DNA from: DAIOEK01 sp963828285
GTDB lineage: Bacteria; Chloroflexota; Anaerolineae; Anaerolineales; Anaerolineaceae
Assembly (NCBI GenBank): GCA_963828285.1
Contig: CAWHEB010000002.1
Span: 1,178,001-1,242,000 of the forward strand
DNA: 64,000 nucleotides
Direction of reading: 5' to 3'
Shown here: positions 36,007-45,308 of the stretch, piece after piece
Position numbering within the stretch: the first letter of the stretch is position 1
Layout of the letters: each line of letters begins with the position of its first letter
Position numbers and translations under genes: made by a program
The notes under the pieces: model-generated
Told to the model about the DNA's origin: nothing
What the model saw: the letters and a program-made list of their open reading frames with translations, nothing else
The model's database searches: none

Positions 36007-37044
36007 TTAAGCTCCTCTACCGCGCATACGTGGGTCCATAATGTCGCGTAACGCGTCACCAACCAGGTTCCAACCGAGAACGAAGAGGATGAGGGTTACA
36101 CCAGGATAAACCACGATATACCAGTAGCGAATAAGTTGTGGAATCCAGTTTCTGGCAAAACTAATAAGTTGACCCCAGTCAGCATATCCAGTTTCGGTAC
36201 CTATACCCAGGAAGCTCAAGGCGGCAAATGAAATGACGATCGTTCCAATATCAAGTGAAGCGACCACGAGGGTAGGGTATATGGCATTTGGAATAATATG
36301 GCGAAGAAGAATCCGCGAATCTGTCGCACCAGTAACTCTGGCTGCCATAACATAATCGCGCTCGCGGATGGATAGGATATCACCACGGATCAAGCGGGCA
36401 TACCCCATCCAGCCAAATGCTACCAATGCGATGGTGGCCGGCCACAAACCTTTCCCTATAATTGGTGTCAAGATAGCTGAGAGTGTCAGGGCTGCCATCA
36501 AAAACGGGAAAGCCATAAAGACTTCTGTGATTCTCTGTAAAAGCGTATCAAGCCATCCGCCATAAAAAGCAGATAAGGAGCCAACAAGGATCCCTAAAAG
36601 AAGTGTTAATCCTTCAATGATCACACCCACCTTCAAAGCTGTTCGGGCACCCCAAATTACACCGTAGAAAATATCCCACTGACCACTGGCTGTTCCGAAA
36701 ATATGAACCCAGGTGTCTTTTCCAGTTACGGCTTTATACCAGAACGGGATTTCAGGACTATTGGATTTCCACTCAGTACCAGGTACTTTTGGAACAGGTG
36801 AAAAACCGTCGCGGGGGATCATATATGGATCTCGTTGGTTTACGGCTGGAACCAAAACTGGAGCAAGTCCAGCGATAATGATAAACAAGAGAATTAATAC
36901 TGTTCCAGTGACCGACAATGGATTTCGAATTACGCCGATAAGTATCCTATAGAATTCTGGACCTATAGTTTGTTCGAGCTTGCTAATTTTCCGCTGTGGA
37001 AGATCATCAATATCAATTTTTTGGATTTCAGTGGCAACTGTCAT
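36007..37044 (-). CDS. Dipeptide-type ABC permease (DppC family)
   Basis: A 345-residue inner-membrane subunit with about six helices. It has the N-terminal OppC/DppC region, an extra 70-residue outer loop (about 75-130, with VNQRDPYMIPRDGFSP), and the cytoplasmic EAA-type loop RVTGATDSRILLRHIIPNA that contacts the ATPases. It starts fourteen bases after dppB-like. With the DppB-like subunit it forms the channel of the family 5 importer. Confidence 0.92.
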   Translation of the reverse strand: MTVATEIQKIDIDDLPQRKISKLEQTIGPEFYRILIGVIRNPLSVTGTVLILLFIIIAGLAPVLVPAVNQRDPYMIPRDGFSPVPKVPGTEWKSNSPEIPFWYKAVTGKDTWVHIFGTASGQWDIFYGVIWGARTALKVGVIIEGLTLLLGILVGSLSAFYGGWLDTLLQRITEVFMAFPFLMAALTLSAILTPIIGKGLWPATIALVAFGWMGYARLIRGDILSIRERDYVMAARVTGATDSRILLRHIIPNAIYPTLVVASLDIGTIVISFAALSFLGIGTETGYADWGQLISFARNWIPQLIRYWYIVVYPGVTLILFVLGWNLVGDALRDIMDPRMRGRGA

Positions 37045-37058
37045 ATCTTATCTCCTGA

Positions 37059-38123
37059 TCAGGCTAAGCGGACTCGTGGATCAAGGAACGCGTATAGGAC
37101 ATCAACAATCAGATTGGCAATCACCAAAATCGCTGAAGTCATTAATGTAAAAGCTAACACCGTAATTACGTCCAATGTGGCGGCTGCGGCACCTGCTGCG
37201 GATCCAATACCCGGATATTCGAATATTGTCTCGGTGATCACTACTCCACCTAACAACCCAGCAACCATTAATCCACCAAGTGTTGCCACAGGGATCAGAG
37301 CATTGGGCCGAGCGTGCTTGTTGACCACATCACTTTCGCGAACCCCTTTTGCCCGGGCGGTGATCACATAATCCTGACGCAAAGTCTCGAGCATGGATGA
37401 GCGGGTCACTCGCAAGAAGGATGCCCAGTTTACATAAGACAACGTCAAAACTGGGAGAACCATGTGTCTAAGCGCATCCAGGAAAACATCAAATCTGCCG
37501 TTCAAGAGTGCGTCAATGGTGATAAGCGATGTGAAATGCTTGAATGTGGGATTATCGAGAACTGCTGTTGCCCAATCCGATGTCCTTCCAGGTGGGAACC
37601 ATCCCAATTGGACATACAGGAACATCAATACCAATAAGCCGAAAACAAAAGTTGGAAATGAATAACCTACAATACTAAATATGCGTGCAAACTGGTCAAT
37701 CGGTTTGTTGTGATTGACAGCAGCTATTATTCCAAGCCAGATTCCAACTCCCAAAATTGGGATGATGGAATATAGAGTAAGTTCTATTGTTGCGGGAAAG
37801 CGTCTTTTTATCAGGTCGATGACCATTTGGTTACCAGTTCTTGAATAACCAAAGTCACCGCGGAGGATACCACCAACTGGTTTACCGGTATCAGGGTCAT
37901 TTCTACCAACCATCCAATGCCAGTATTGAACTGGAATAGGATCATTCAACCCGTAACGTTTGATTACACCATCCATTGCCCTTTCATTTCTTGGAATATC
38001 ACGGATATACAGCGCAGCACGCTCAGCCGGACTCAGAAATGACAGCATCGCGAAGATCATCATGGTTACACCAACGATGATGACTGGTAGTAATAACAAA
38101 CGTCTGATTATATATTGGGTCAT
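37059..38123 (-). CDS. Dipeptide-type ABC permease (DppB family)
   Basis: A 354-residue permease. The N terminus MTQYIIRRLLLLPVIIVG is typical of DppB/OppB, and the EAA loop is RAKGVRESDVVNKHARPNA. About six membrane helices. It pairs with the downstream DppC-type subunit. An 84-base gap holding a stem-loop separates it from the binding-protein gene upstream. Confidence 0.93.
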   Translation of the reverse strand: MTQYIIRRLLLLPVIIVGVTMMIFAMLSFLSPAERAALYIRDIPRNERAMDGVIKRYGLNDPIPVQYWHWMVGRNDPDTGKPVGGILRGDFGYSRTGNQMVIDLIKRRFPATIELTLYSIIPILGVGIWLGIIAAVNHNKPIDQFARIFSIVGYSFPTFVFGLLVLMFLYVQLGWFPPGRTSDWATAVLDNPTFKHFTSLITIDALLNGRFDVFLDALRHMVLPVLTLSYVNWASFLRVTRSSMLETLRQDYVITARAKGVRESDVVNKHARPNALIPVATLGGLMVAGLLGGVVITETIFEYPGIGSAAGAAAATLDVITVLAFTLMTSAILVIANLIVDVLYAFLDPRVRLA

Positions 38124-38156
38124 GGATTAACTCCACAAAACGTAATTGAAAGGTAT

Positions 38157-38190
38157 GGCTAGGAGAATCGGTATTCTGATTCTCCTAGCC
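38157..38190 (-). terminator. Stem-loop between binding protein and permease genes
   Basis: Perfect thirteen-base arms (GGCTAGGAGAATC and GATTCTCCTAGCC) with an eight-base loop, 18 bases past the binding-protein stop. It lacks a good U-tract on the minus strand (ATACCTTTC), so it may serve as a partial terminator or as an mRNA 3' stabiliser that raises binding-protein output over the permeases. Confidence 0.65.
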
Positions 38191-38207
38191 AGAAAACTAC
38201 AGAAATA

Positions 38208-40247
38208 CTAGTCTTTTGATAAAGCGTAGAACCAGTTATCTGCGTACATTGGGTTGTTGTACCAACCATGTACATAGCGTGGTTCGTAGTGGTGGCCACC
38301 AGCTGAGAACAGCAGGAGACCAGGAACGGTATCATAGAAGAGTTGATTGAATTCCTGGTAAATCGCAGCGCGTTTTACAGGATCAACTTCGGATACACCA
38401 CGAGTGTTGATTTCAGCGAATTTCGCCTTGACATCAGCTGGCATGTTCTGGCGGCCACCGTAAGTACCGGTGGTGTAGGGAACAACCCAGTTGTGGGGGT
38501 CGAAGATATCAGACTGCCAACCAACAGTGAACAGCGGCAATTTCTTGGCGCGCTGATTCTGGAGGAAGGTAGCCCATGGTAGCCCGGTAACTTCCACGAT
38601 GAATTTTTCATTGACTGCGCTGAGTTCACCCTGGAGAATCTGAGCGATGGTCTGGCGGGCGGTGTTACCAGTGTTGTAGGTTGCGGTCATGCGGAAGCCT
38701 ACATCATTGAGTTTGATATCTCCAGCAGGATCAGGTACGTAACCGTCTGCGGTCTTCTTCCAGGTTGAAAGAGCAAATTCTTCTTTGCATTTTTCTGGAT
38801 CGTAGTTATAGAATGCACCATTCTCATCGTAACCGACCATGCCTGGGAAAATGACTGATTTGGAACGGGTGCCTTCACCCTGCAGCACGTCAGATGCATA
38901 CACATCATAGTTGAAGCAGTAAGAGAAAGCGCGGCGGACATGAACATCAGAGAAGAAGTTGGCGGGAATACCATTGCCATCTAATTCACCGGAACCAATG
39001 AAGTTATTTCCACCTTCGGTGTTAACTTCGAAGGCGAAATATGCATCGGTTCGGCTGCTGATACCAGGATTGCGGATCAGGCGGAAGGCCTTGTCGCTGG
39101 TAGCTTTGCAGTCTACATAATCCAAACCGCATTCTTCACCAACAAGTTCATCTACGATCGGCCAGTCAGCCTGTGAGCCGAGGACCAATTGGTCAGCGTC
39201 ACCAGCCTGGAACATGGCTAAGCGTGTATTGAATTCTTGAACTGATTTGATGATGACTTTCTTGAGAGCGGGAACGCCAGAGGGTCCACCTTCCCAAATG
39301 GGTTCAGTTCGCCAGTAAGCTTCGTTGGCGGACATGACAATTTCCTCACCAGGAGTCCATTTGTCCAGTTTGTATGGACCAGTTCCCATGGCAGTGGTGC
39401 CTAAGCCGGTTTTGTTCAGGTCTTCTGCAACCTTGCCGTAGAAGTTCTGCCAGGTATCGCAGGAACCATCCCAACCACCATTAGCGGCTACCCAGGCTTT
39501 GCTCTGAATGGAGCCCCATGATCCGGTGAAGGATGCAATGAAAGGAGCCCATGGTTGAGCAAGATTGAAGGTAACGGTCATGGCAGCGTCATCAGGAACG
39601 ATGGCGGCAACAGTCTTGTCACAAGCGGCTTTAAGGGCAGCGGGGTCAAAAGCCTTTACGGCTTCGGCATCGTCATCAATAGCGCCGGTGGGATCTAAAA
39701 CTTCGGCTACATCATAAACGCCAGAGCCATAGACTGGCTCGGTGAACAGCCACTGGGGAGAGGCGGTTCCACCCTGAAGTAAGCCACGCTGGAAAGAGTA
39801 GGCTACATCAGATGCGGTCAGGTCAGTGCCATCATGGAATTTGACACCGGGGCGAATCTTGAAGACGACTGTCTTGCCGTCTGCAGAAATGCCACCGTTT
39901 TCCAAAGAAGGAACTTCGGTTGCCAACTGGGGAACGAATTTTGCTGCATCCGCTTTGTCGTACCAAACCAGGGTGTCATAGACTTGCATCAAAACACCAC
40001 CACCACCGGTTTCATAGTCAAAGGCGGGGTCTAATGTCTCCGGATCACCAAAGGTAACTTCTACCCAGGTGGTCGGATCTTTTGACTTGAATTCTGCTGC
40101 AACAACCGGTTCAGGTGTTGCAGTAACAACCATCGGCGTGCCTTCGACAATAATTGTCTGAACGGCGCCGGGTGTAGGCTGGCATGCTGCCAAGAGCATG
40201 GAGACAGCTACTAACAATGATAGGGTTACTAAAGTCAGTTTACGCAT
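38208..40247 (-). CDS. Extracellular solute-binding lipoprotein, family 5 (first copy)
   Basis: A 679-residue peptide/nickel-type binding protein. Lipobox LLAAC (Cys21), Thr/Pro linker, then the SBP5 domain with VVFKIRPGVKFHDGTDLTASD and the later GTGPYKLDKWTPGEEIVMS. It lies inside the oppD-oppF-binding protein-permease order and is the cognate binding protein of this importer. Ligand cannot be read; oligopeptides are likely. Confidence 0.92.
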   Translation of the reverse strand: MRKLTLVTLSLLVAVSMLLAACQPTPGAVQTIIVEGTPMVVTATPEPVVAAEFKSKDPTTWVEVTFGDPETLDPAFDYETGGGGVLMQVYDTLVWYDKADAAKFVPQLATEVPSLENGGISADGKTVVFKIRPGVKFHDGTDLTASDVAYSFQRGLLQGGTASPQWLFTEPVYGSGVYDVAEVLDPTGAIDDDAEAVKAFDPAALKAACDKTVAAIVPDDAAMTVTFNLAQPWAPFIASFTGSWGSIQSKAWVAANGGWDGSCDTWQNFYGKVAEDLNKTGLGTTAMGTGPYKLDKWTPGEEIVMSANEAYWRTEPIWEGGPSGVPALKKVIIKSVQEFNTRLAMFQAGDADQLVLGSQADWPIVDELVGEECGLDYVDCKATSDKAFRLIRNPGISSRTDAYFAFEVNTEGGNNFIGSGELDGNGIPANFFSDVHVRRAFSYCFNYDVYASDVLQGEGTRSKSVIFPGMVGYDENGAFYNYDPEKCKEEFALSTWKKTADGYVPDPAGDIKLNDVGFRMTATYNTGNTARQTIAQILQGELSAVNEKFIVEVTGLPWATFLQNQRAKKLPLFTVGWQSDIFDPHNWVVPYTTGTYGGRQNMPADVKAKFAEINTRGVSEVDPVKRAAIYQEFNQLFYDTVPGLLLFSAGGHHYEPRYVHGWYNNPMYADNWFYALSKD

Positions 40248-40358
40248 TTATCTCCTCCAAAAGATGAAATACTTTTTATTTCTCAAGCGCTGAATTGCGC
40301 TAGAGCACGAATGTAATGGCTTCTCTCCTTCTTCCACCTCCTTAAATGTGATCTATTC

Positions 40359-41354
40359 TTAAATGGTTACCATGTGACAGGCAACAAAGTGCCCGGGTGA
40401 TACTTCCCTAAATTCCGGCTTTTCTTCAGCGCAAATCGTACCAGCTAATGGACAGCGGGTCCGGAAACGACAGCCGGATGGCGGATTGACCGGTGATGGA
40501 ACATCTCCCTCAAGAATGATCCGTTGACGTCTTTCTTCAATCACCGGGTCGGGAATCGGTACCGCAGACATCAAAGCCTGTGTGTACGGATGTAATGGAT
40601 TGGTATAAAGCTCATTACGTTCAGCCAATTCAACAATGATTCCTAAATACATTACCGCTACACGGTTGGAGATATGGCGAACCATCGATAGATCGTGCGC
40701 AATGAACAAATAAGTGAGCCCAAGTTTTTCTTGCAGATCTTCAAGCAGGTTGACCACCTGTGCCTGAATCGAAACATCCAAAGCGGAAATCGGTTCATCG
40801 CAAACGATCAAAGCAGGCTCAAGAGCAATTGCCCTTGCGATGCCAATTCTCTGTCTCTGTCCACCCGAGAATTCATGCGGATAGCGGTCAACAACCCGTG
40901 ATGAAAGACCAACCAACCCGAGCAGATCTTTGACCCGTTCCCGCAATTGTGATTTCGGAAGAATTTCATGAACCATAAGGGGCTCACCGATTATCTCTTC
41001 AACGGTCATACGCGGATTTAAACTCGCATAGGGATCTTGGAAGATCATCTGCATACGCCTACGCATTTTCCGGAGCGATTCGCCATGCAGCTCAGCTAAG
41101 TCTTTTCCTTCGAAAAAAACATGTCCAGATGTGGGTTTATAAAGCTGAAGAATGGTTCTTCCTGCGGTGGATTTTCCACAACCCGATTCACCAACAAGAC
41201 CTAAGGTTTCACCTTTATAAATATCAAAACTAATACCATCTACCGCTCGTACAGCTCCAACCTGCCTTTGTATGACAATCCCGCGAGTTATCGGGAAATG
41301 CTTAACAAGTTCATCAACCTTTAATAAAACATTTTCCTGGGTCATGGTCACCAT
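40359..41354 (-). CDS. Oligopeptide ABC transporter ATPase (OppF type)
   Basis: A 331-residue ATPase with all motifs intact: Walker A GESGCGKST, Q-loop MIFQDPYASLNPR, signature EFSGGQRQRIGIA, Walker B LIVCDEPISALD, switch His in FIAHDLSMVRH, and the OppF C-terminal region with GCRFRTRCPLAGTIC. The start at 41354 is chosen because it overlaps the oppD stop as TAATG; the frame is open further upstream but within oppD. Works as a heterodimer with OppD. Confidence 0.94.
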   Translation of the reverse strand: MVTMTQENVLLKVDELVKHFPITRGIVIQRQVGAVRAVDGISFDIYKGETLGLVGESGCGKSTAGRTILQLYKPTSGHVFFEGKDLAELHGESLRKMRRRMQMIFQDPYASLNPRMTVEEIIGEPLMVHEILPKSQLRERVKDLLGLVGLSSRVVDRYPHEFSGGQRQRIGIARAIALEPALIVCDEPISALDVSIQAQVVNLLEDLQEKLGLTYLFIAHDLSMVRHISNRVAVMYLGIIVELAERNELYTNPLHPYTQALMSAVPIPDPVIEERRQRIILEGDVPSPVNPPSGCRFRTRCPLAGTICAEEKPEFREVSPGHFVACHMVTI

Positions 41355-42340
41355 TAGCGCGCCCTCCCGGTTTGAGGATCTACCCAGCAAGCTACTCGAT
41401 GTTCATATCCCACTTCCATCAATGGGGGATTCTCTACTTTACATCGATCTATTGCGTATCGGCAGCGGGAAATAAATGGGCAATAGTTAGGCTTTTCAAC
41501 AAGCACAGGTGGTAAACCAGAGATCGAAGTTAAGCGGGAGTGTCGTTGCTCATTCAATCTTGGAAGACTTCCAAGAAGTCCTAATGTGTAAGGGTGTTGT
41601 GGATTGGCATACAGGGTCTTGACTGCTGCTTCTTCGATAATATACCCACCGTACATTACATTGACACGTTGAGCAAGGCCGGCAATGATACCAAGATCAT
41701 GTGTGATCCAAATAATGGCCATGCCCATCTGGTCACGTAGTCTTTTGACAAGTTCAATGATCTGCGCCTGGATGGTTACATCCAAAGCAGTAGTTGGTTC
41801 ATCGGCAATGAGAATTTGGGGGTTACAGGCTAACGCCATCGCAATCATCACGCGTTGACGCATTCCACCTGAGAATTGATGGGGGTAATCATCCAGTCGC
41901 ATTTTTGCTTCTGGGAGTCCGACGTTTTGTAGAAGTTCTACTACACGATTTCGAGCTTCATCTTTATTCATGCCCATATGAATCATGAGAGGCTCGGCGA
42001 TTTGTTTTCCGATTGTTATGACGGGATTTAACGATGTCATCGGATCCTGGAAAACCATCGCGATCTGGGCGCCGCGAACCTGGCGAATTTCTTCATCTGA
42101 CATCGCCAGTAAATCTCTTCCCTGATAAAACCCCTTACCACCAACGATCTTTCCAGGCGGTTGCGGGATCAATCTCAAGAGAGATAACATGGATACACTT
42201 TTACCGCATCCGCTCTCCCCCACAACCCCGAGAACTTCACCTTCCTTTAGTCCAAAGTTGATTCCGTTTACTGCATGGATCGTTCCTTCGGGTGTCAGGA
42301 AATGCGTCTCAAGACCTTGCACGTTGAGCAATTCTGTCAT
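41354..42340 (-). CDS. Oligopeptide ABC transporter ATPase (OppD type)
   Basis: A 328-residue ATPase with intact motifs: Walker A GESGCGKSV, Q-loop MVFQDPMTSLNP, signature QFSGGMRQRVMIA, Walker B ILIADEPTTALD, switch His in WITHDLGII, and the OppD C-terminal cysteine cluster CPFISRCRYAIDRC. First gene of the transporter operon, with its own consensus promoter about 95 bases upstream. Confidence 0.95.
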   Translation of the reverse strand: MTELLNVQGLETHFLTPEGTIHAVNGINFGLKEGEVLGVVGESGCGKSVSMLSLLRLIPQPPGKIVGGKGFYQGRDLLAMSDEEIRQVRGAQIAMVFQDPMTSLNPVITIGKQIAEPLMIHMGMNKDEARNRVVELLQNVGLPEAKMRLDDYPHQFSGGMRQRVMIAMALACNPQILIADEPTTALDVTIQAQIIELVKRLRDQMGMAIIWITHDLGIIAGLAQRVNVMYGGYIIEEAAVKTLYANPQHPYTLGLLGSLPRLNEQRHSRLTSISGLPPVLVEKPNYCPFISRCRYAIDRCKVENPPLMEVGYEHRVACWVDPQTGRAR

Positions 42341-42432
42341 GCAATTCTGTCCTTAAGAGATAGATTGTAAGTACGTGTGGTACTACGGGCTAATCAGATT
42401 TAATGGATTAAATTCTGATAGACGCAAAACCA

Positions 42433-42461
42433 AGTATACCTAAGTGTAATATACCTGTCAA
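42433..42461 (-). promoter_or_regulatory. Promoter of the intact transporter operon
   Basis: On the minus strand: -35 TTGACA (42456-42461), exact 17-base spacer, -10 TATACT (42433-42438). Leader of about 85 bases to the oppD ATG. Confidence 0.75.
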
Positions 42462-42591
42462 CCGAACGGCGTTTGGACGACCTGAGTACCCATGCCACTT
42501 GAATATCAGAAAATATTATTCTTTTTAGATTAATACAGCATTAATTCCAGATTAGAATATTTAATATTAGTCTTACAGTATCCGATTGATT

Positions 42592-43599
42592 TCAATTGGT
42601 GTAGTAATTGGAGATGACATGACATGCCAGGAAATGTCCTGTTTGAACCTCAATTAAAGCAGGACTATCCTGTGCACATCTTTCCTCCACTAGCGGACAT
42701 CTGGATCGGAATCTACAACCAGAGGGTAGATTCCTTGAGGAAAACGTTTCAAATCGAATGTCGATACGTGAATGTTTGCTTTGACTGAGAGGATCAGCGA
42801 TGGGAAGTGATGATAGCAAAACCTGGGTGTAAGGATGAAGGGGATTGCTGAAGAGTTCATGTGTGGATGCAATTTCTATAATCATTCCAAAATACATCAC
42901 TGCAACAGAATCGCAAAGATTATTGATAAAGTATTGGTTCGTGTCAAGAATAAGAAGAGACACTCCACCTTGCTTTTTTTGATCTTCCAAAGTATTGATA
43001 ATTTTTGCTAGAGCTGATGGATCTACCTGTGATACTGCCTCGTCGAGAATGATCAGAGATGGAGTTTTTGCTATCGACTTGGCTATTTCCAGACACTGCC
43101 GTTGACCAGGTGAACATTCATTCACATGCCATTTCAAAAATTCCCCGCTCAGACCAACCTTAAGGAGTAATTCATCTACTGAAACTGAAGATCTCATTCC
43201 GGTTGGTAAATTCCCCTTGTTCACTGTATCAACCAGTAGCTTTTCAATGACCTGGTTGCTTATGTTGCTTTCAGTTTCTTGAATAATCGCGGATATATTC
43301 TGTCGGACTTTTCGAAGTTCATCATCTTTGATTGAAACCAAATCTATTTCATTAAAGTAGACATGGCCTGATGTAGGTTGCTCCATCTGAGTAATTGTTT
43401 TTGCAAGTGTCGTTTTTCCACATCCGGCATCGCCAATGATCCCGAGTGATTCTCCGGCTGTGATTGCGAACGACACTTCATCGAGAGAGTAATTTATACC
43501 TGTTTGTTTCCGGATAACAGATCCCTGAACGATGGGGTATCGTTTCGTGAGGTTTTCAACTCTTAGGATTTTGTGTGATGAAGATCCCGTATTCATCAT
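42592..43599 (-). CDS. OppF-like ATPase with degraded motifs
   Basis: A 335-residue paralogue of the OppF-type protein. Walker A is kept (GDAGCGKTT, residues 56-64), but the signature reads ECSPGQRQ instead of EFSGGQRQ, the Walker B is LIILDEAVSQVD, and the switch-His position is changed (SLLILDTNQ for LFIAHDLS). The C-terminal OppF tail with GCRFRSRCPLVEERC remains. It has no frameshift or stop, so the frame is under selection or recently changed. It starts by ATGA overlap with the oppD-like gene. Base use is visibly more AT-rich than the intact pair. Confidence 0.82.
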   Translation of the reverse strand: MMNTGSSSHKILRVENLTKRYPIVQGSVIRKQTGINYSLDEVSFAITAGESLGIIGDAGCGKTTLAKTITQMEQPTSGHVYFNEIDLVSIKDDELRKVRQNISAIIQETESNISNQVIEKLLVDTVNKGNLPTGMRSSVSVDELLLKVGLSGEFLKWHVNECSPGQRQCLEIAKSIAKTPSLIILDEAVSQVDPSALAKIINTLEDQKKQGGVSLLILDTNQYFINNLCDSVAVMYFGMIIEIASTHELFSNPLHPYTQVLLSSLPIADPLSQSKHSRIDIRFETFSSRNLPSGCRFRSRCPLVEERCAQDSPALIEVQTGHFLACHVISNYYTN

Positions 43600-44582
43600 C
43601 GCGGTCTCCCGGTATAAGTATCCACCCAACAAGCTACCTGGTGTTGCGGACCTACGTTTACTAGTGCTGGATTTTCCGCACGGCAACGTTCAATTGCGAA
43701 CCGGCATCGATTTGCATACGAACATCCCACAGGTAGATTGTCGAGAGTTATCGCTGAACCAAAAATTTCATTCAATCTTAAGTTAGCATTTCGATTGATT
43801 TTTAATTGTGTCCCCAATAATCCGAGAGTGTATGGATGCAATGGTGTTGAATAGATGGTCCTTACTTCTGCTATTTCAACAATTCTCCCCGCGTATAAGA
43901 TCATGACCCGTTCGGCTATGGACATTGTTAATCCAATATCATTTGAAATCCAGATGATCGATCTTTCCGATTTTTCAATGTTTTTTTTCAAAATGTCTAA
44001 TATAGTCACCTGGTTTATCGTATCCAGCGAGGGCATAATCTGATCAAAGATCATTAAATCTGGTTCGCGAACCATCGCTTTGGCAATGAGCATCTTTTGA
44101 AGAAAACCCGCCGAAATCTGGGAAGGAGTTGAGTTTAATAAAAAGCTATCATCCGGGATCCCAACTTTACGGAAAGTATCATATATCCAATCTCTGGCAT
44201 CAGGTTTCCCTATTCCAAGAGATTCGCTAATTGTTTCCGATAATTGTTCTTCGATTGTCTTTGAATGGTTAAAGGCTGAGATGTATTCTTGTGGAGCATA
44301 ACCAATCTTTCGATTGAAAATATGTTTACTATCATTAGAGCTGGGGTTTAATATGTCCTTGGAATGAAAAAGGATTTTTCCTTGAACGACCTTACCGGCT
44401 GGCTGCGGTAAAAGACCCAGGATAGATTGAATGAGAGTGGTTTTTCCGGACCCGCTCTCTCCTATTATTCCTAATATTTCGCCAAACCCTACGGAAAAAG
44501 AGACACCATTTATGGCATGTACTGTTTTTGTACTTGTCTTGTATTGCGTTTCAAGATTTTGAACGTCGAGTATTTCTGCCAT
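43596..44582 (-). CDS. OppD-like ATPase with catalytic residues substituted
   Basis: A 328-residue OppD paralogue. Walker A GESGSGKTT (41-49) and the Q-loop Gln (YAPQEY) are kept. The signature is QISAGFLQK instead of QFSGGMRQR, the catalytic Glu after Walker B is Gln (LMIFDQ, residue 181), and the switch His is Asn (WISNDIG, residue 214). The C-terminal cysteine cluster CSYANRCRFAIERC is intact. Residues lost are those for hydrolysis, while nucleotide-binding ones remain; it could bind ATP without turnover. Confidence 0.82.
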   Translation of the reverse strand: MAEILDVQNLETQYKTSTKTVHAINGVSFSVGFGEILGIIGESGSGKTTLIQSILGLLPQPAGKVVQGKILFHSKDILNPSSNDSKHIFNRKIGYAPQEYISAFNHSKTIEEQLSETISESLGIGKPDARDWIYDTFRKVGIPDDSFLLNSTPSQISAGFLQKMLIAKAMVREPDLMIFDQIMPSLDTINQVTILDILKKNIEKSERSIIWISNDIGLTMSIAERVMILYAGRIVEIAEVRTIYSTPLHPYTLGLLGTQLKINRNANLRLNEIFGSAITLDNLPVGCSYANRCRFAIERCRAENPALVNVGPQHQVACWVDTYTGRPR

Positions 44583-44640
44583 GAAATTGTCCCCGTAATA
44601 TTACTATTCAGGCTTACATTTTTTTATAAATATATCCTTG

Positions 44641-44668
44641 ATATTAGGTATTGCTAATGAATTGTCAA
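44641..44668 (-). promoter_or_regulatory. Promoter of the degraded oppD'/oppF' pair
   Basis: On the minus strand: -35 TTGACA (44663-44668), 16-base spacer, -10 TAATAT (44641-44646), about 59 bases before the ATG. Its quality argues that the pair is expressed. Confidence 0.6.
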
Positions 44669-44694
44669 GCCATTCTTTCCGTTTTGTAGGCTTT

Positions 44695-45093
44695 TCATTC
44701 CTCTACTCTGGTTACAACATCAATTCTCGGAGGATGTTCCATATGTTTTTTTACTGCACATTGTTCTGCACTGCGAATCAAAGCGTCTTTATATTTCTCC
44801 GGAAAAGATGCAGGCAAATTGATCGTCAAACTAATATTCTCTACCATACCAGTCATGGGTGAACTATTGATTTCCTGCCGAAGAGTGATGCCCTCGGTGG
44901 GTAATCCGCGCTGGCGACAAAATCCCAAAACATAAATCCCTGCACATGTTCCTATGGATGAAAGGAAAACCAGAAACGGAGTCGGATACTCTCCTTTTCC
45001 TCCCCCAGTCGGGGGTTGATCCGTCGATATTGTGAATGCACCAAAGTGAGCGTCGACCCTTGCACCACCAGGAAAATCAATCAACATTTCCAT
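44695..45093 (-). CDS. OsmC-like protein
   Basis: A 132-residue protein of the OsmC/YhfA superfamily, which includes thiol peroxidases acting on organic hydroperoxides. The two expected cysteines are in SSIGTCAGIYVLGFC and RSAEQCAVKKHME; the N-terminal GGKGEYPTPFLVFLSS is typical. It reads on the minus strand just upstream of the oppD'/oppF' promoter and is divergent from the cyclic-nucleotide-binding gene. Confidence 0.85.
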   Translation of the reverse strand: MEMLIDFPGGARVDAHFGAFTISTDQPPTGGGKGEYPTPFLVFLSSIGTCAGIYVLGFCRQRGLPTEGITLRQEINSSPMTGMVENISLTINLPASFPEKYKDALIRSAEQCAVKKHMEHPPRIDVVTRVEE

Positions 45094-45144
45094 GTAATAA
45101 CACTCCCAAAATTGTTTTGATTATTAGAGGCTGATTAAGCAAAA

Positions 45145-45164
45145 TAGTGACAAAAATTTCACTA
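45145..45164. promoter_or_regulatory. Symmetric TAGTGA-N8-TCACTA site
   Basis: Six-base arms with an eight-base AT-rich spacer between the divergent osmC-like and cyclic-nucleotide-binding genes. It resembles a CRP/FNR-type site but with spacing two bases wider than classical CRP sites; a weak call. Confidence 0.3.
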
Positions 45165-45308
45165 AGGTACAGAAAGATAGTATGCTCTTCCACGATAAAT
45201 TTCAATCTCCATTTATGTTGTGAAAAAAAAGGGGTGATCGGTAATAGTTACATATATCATCAGGAATCAGGGGAGGTTTTCCACTGTCTCTATTGAGATT
45301 ATCTAGTT

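Noticed and set aside
45145..45164. True CRP-binding site
   Set aside because: Symmetric but with an eight-base spacer and weak context; kept only as a low-confidence element.
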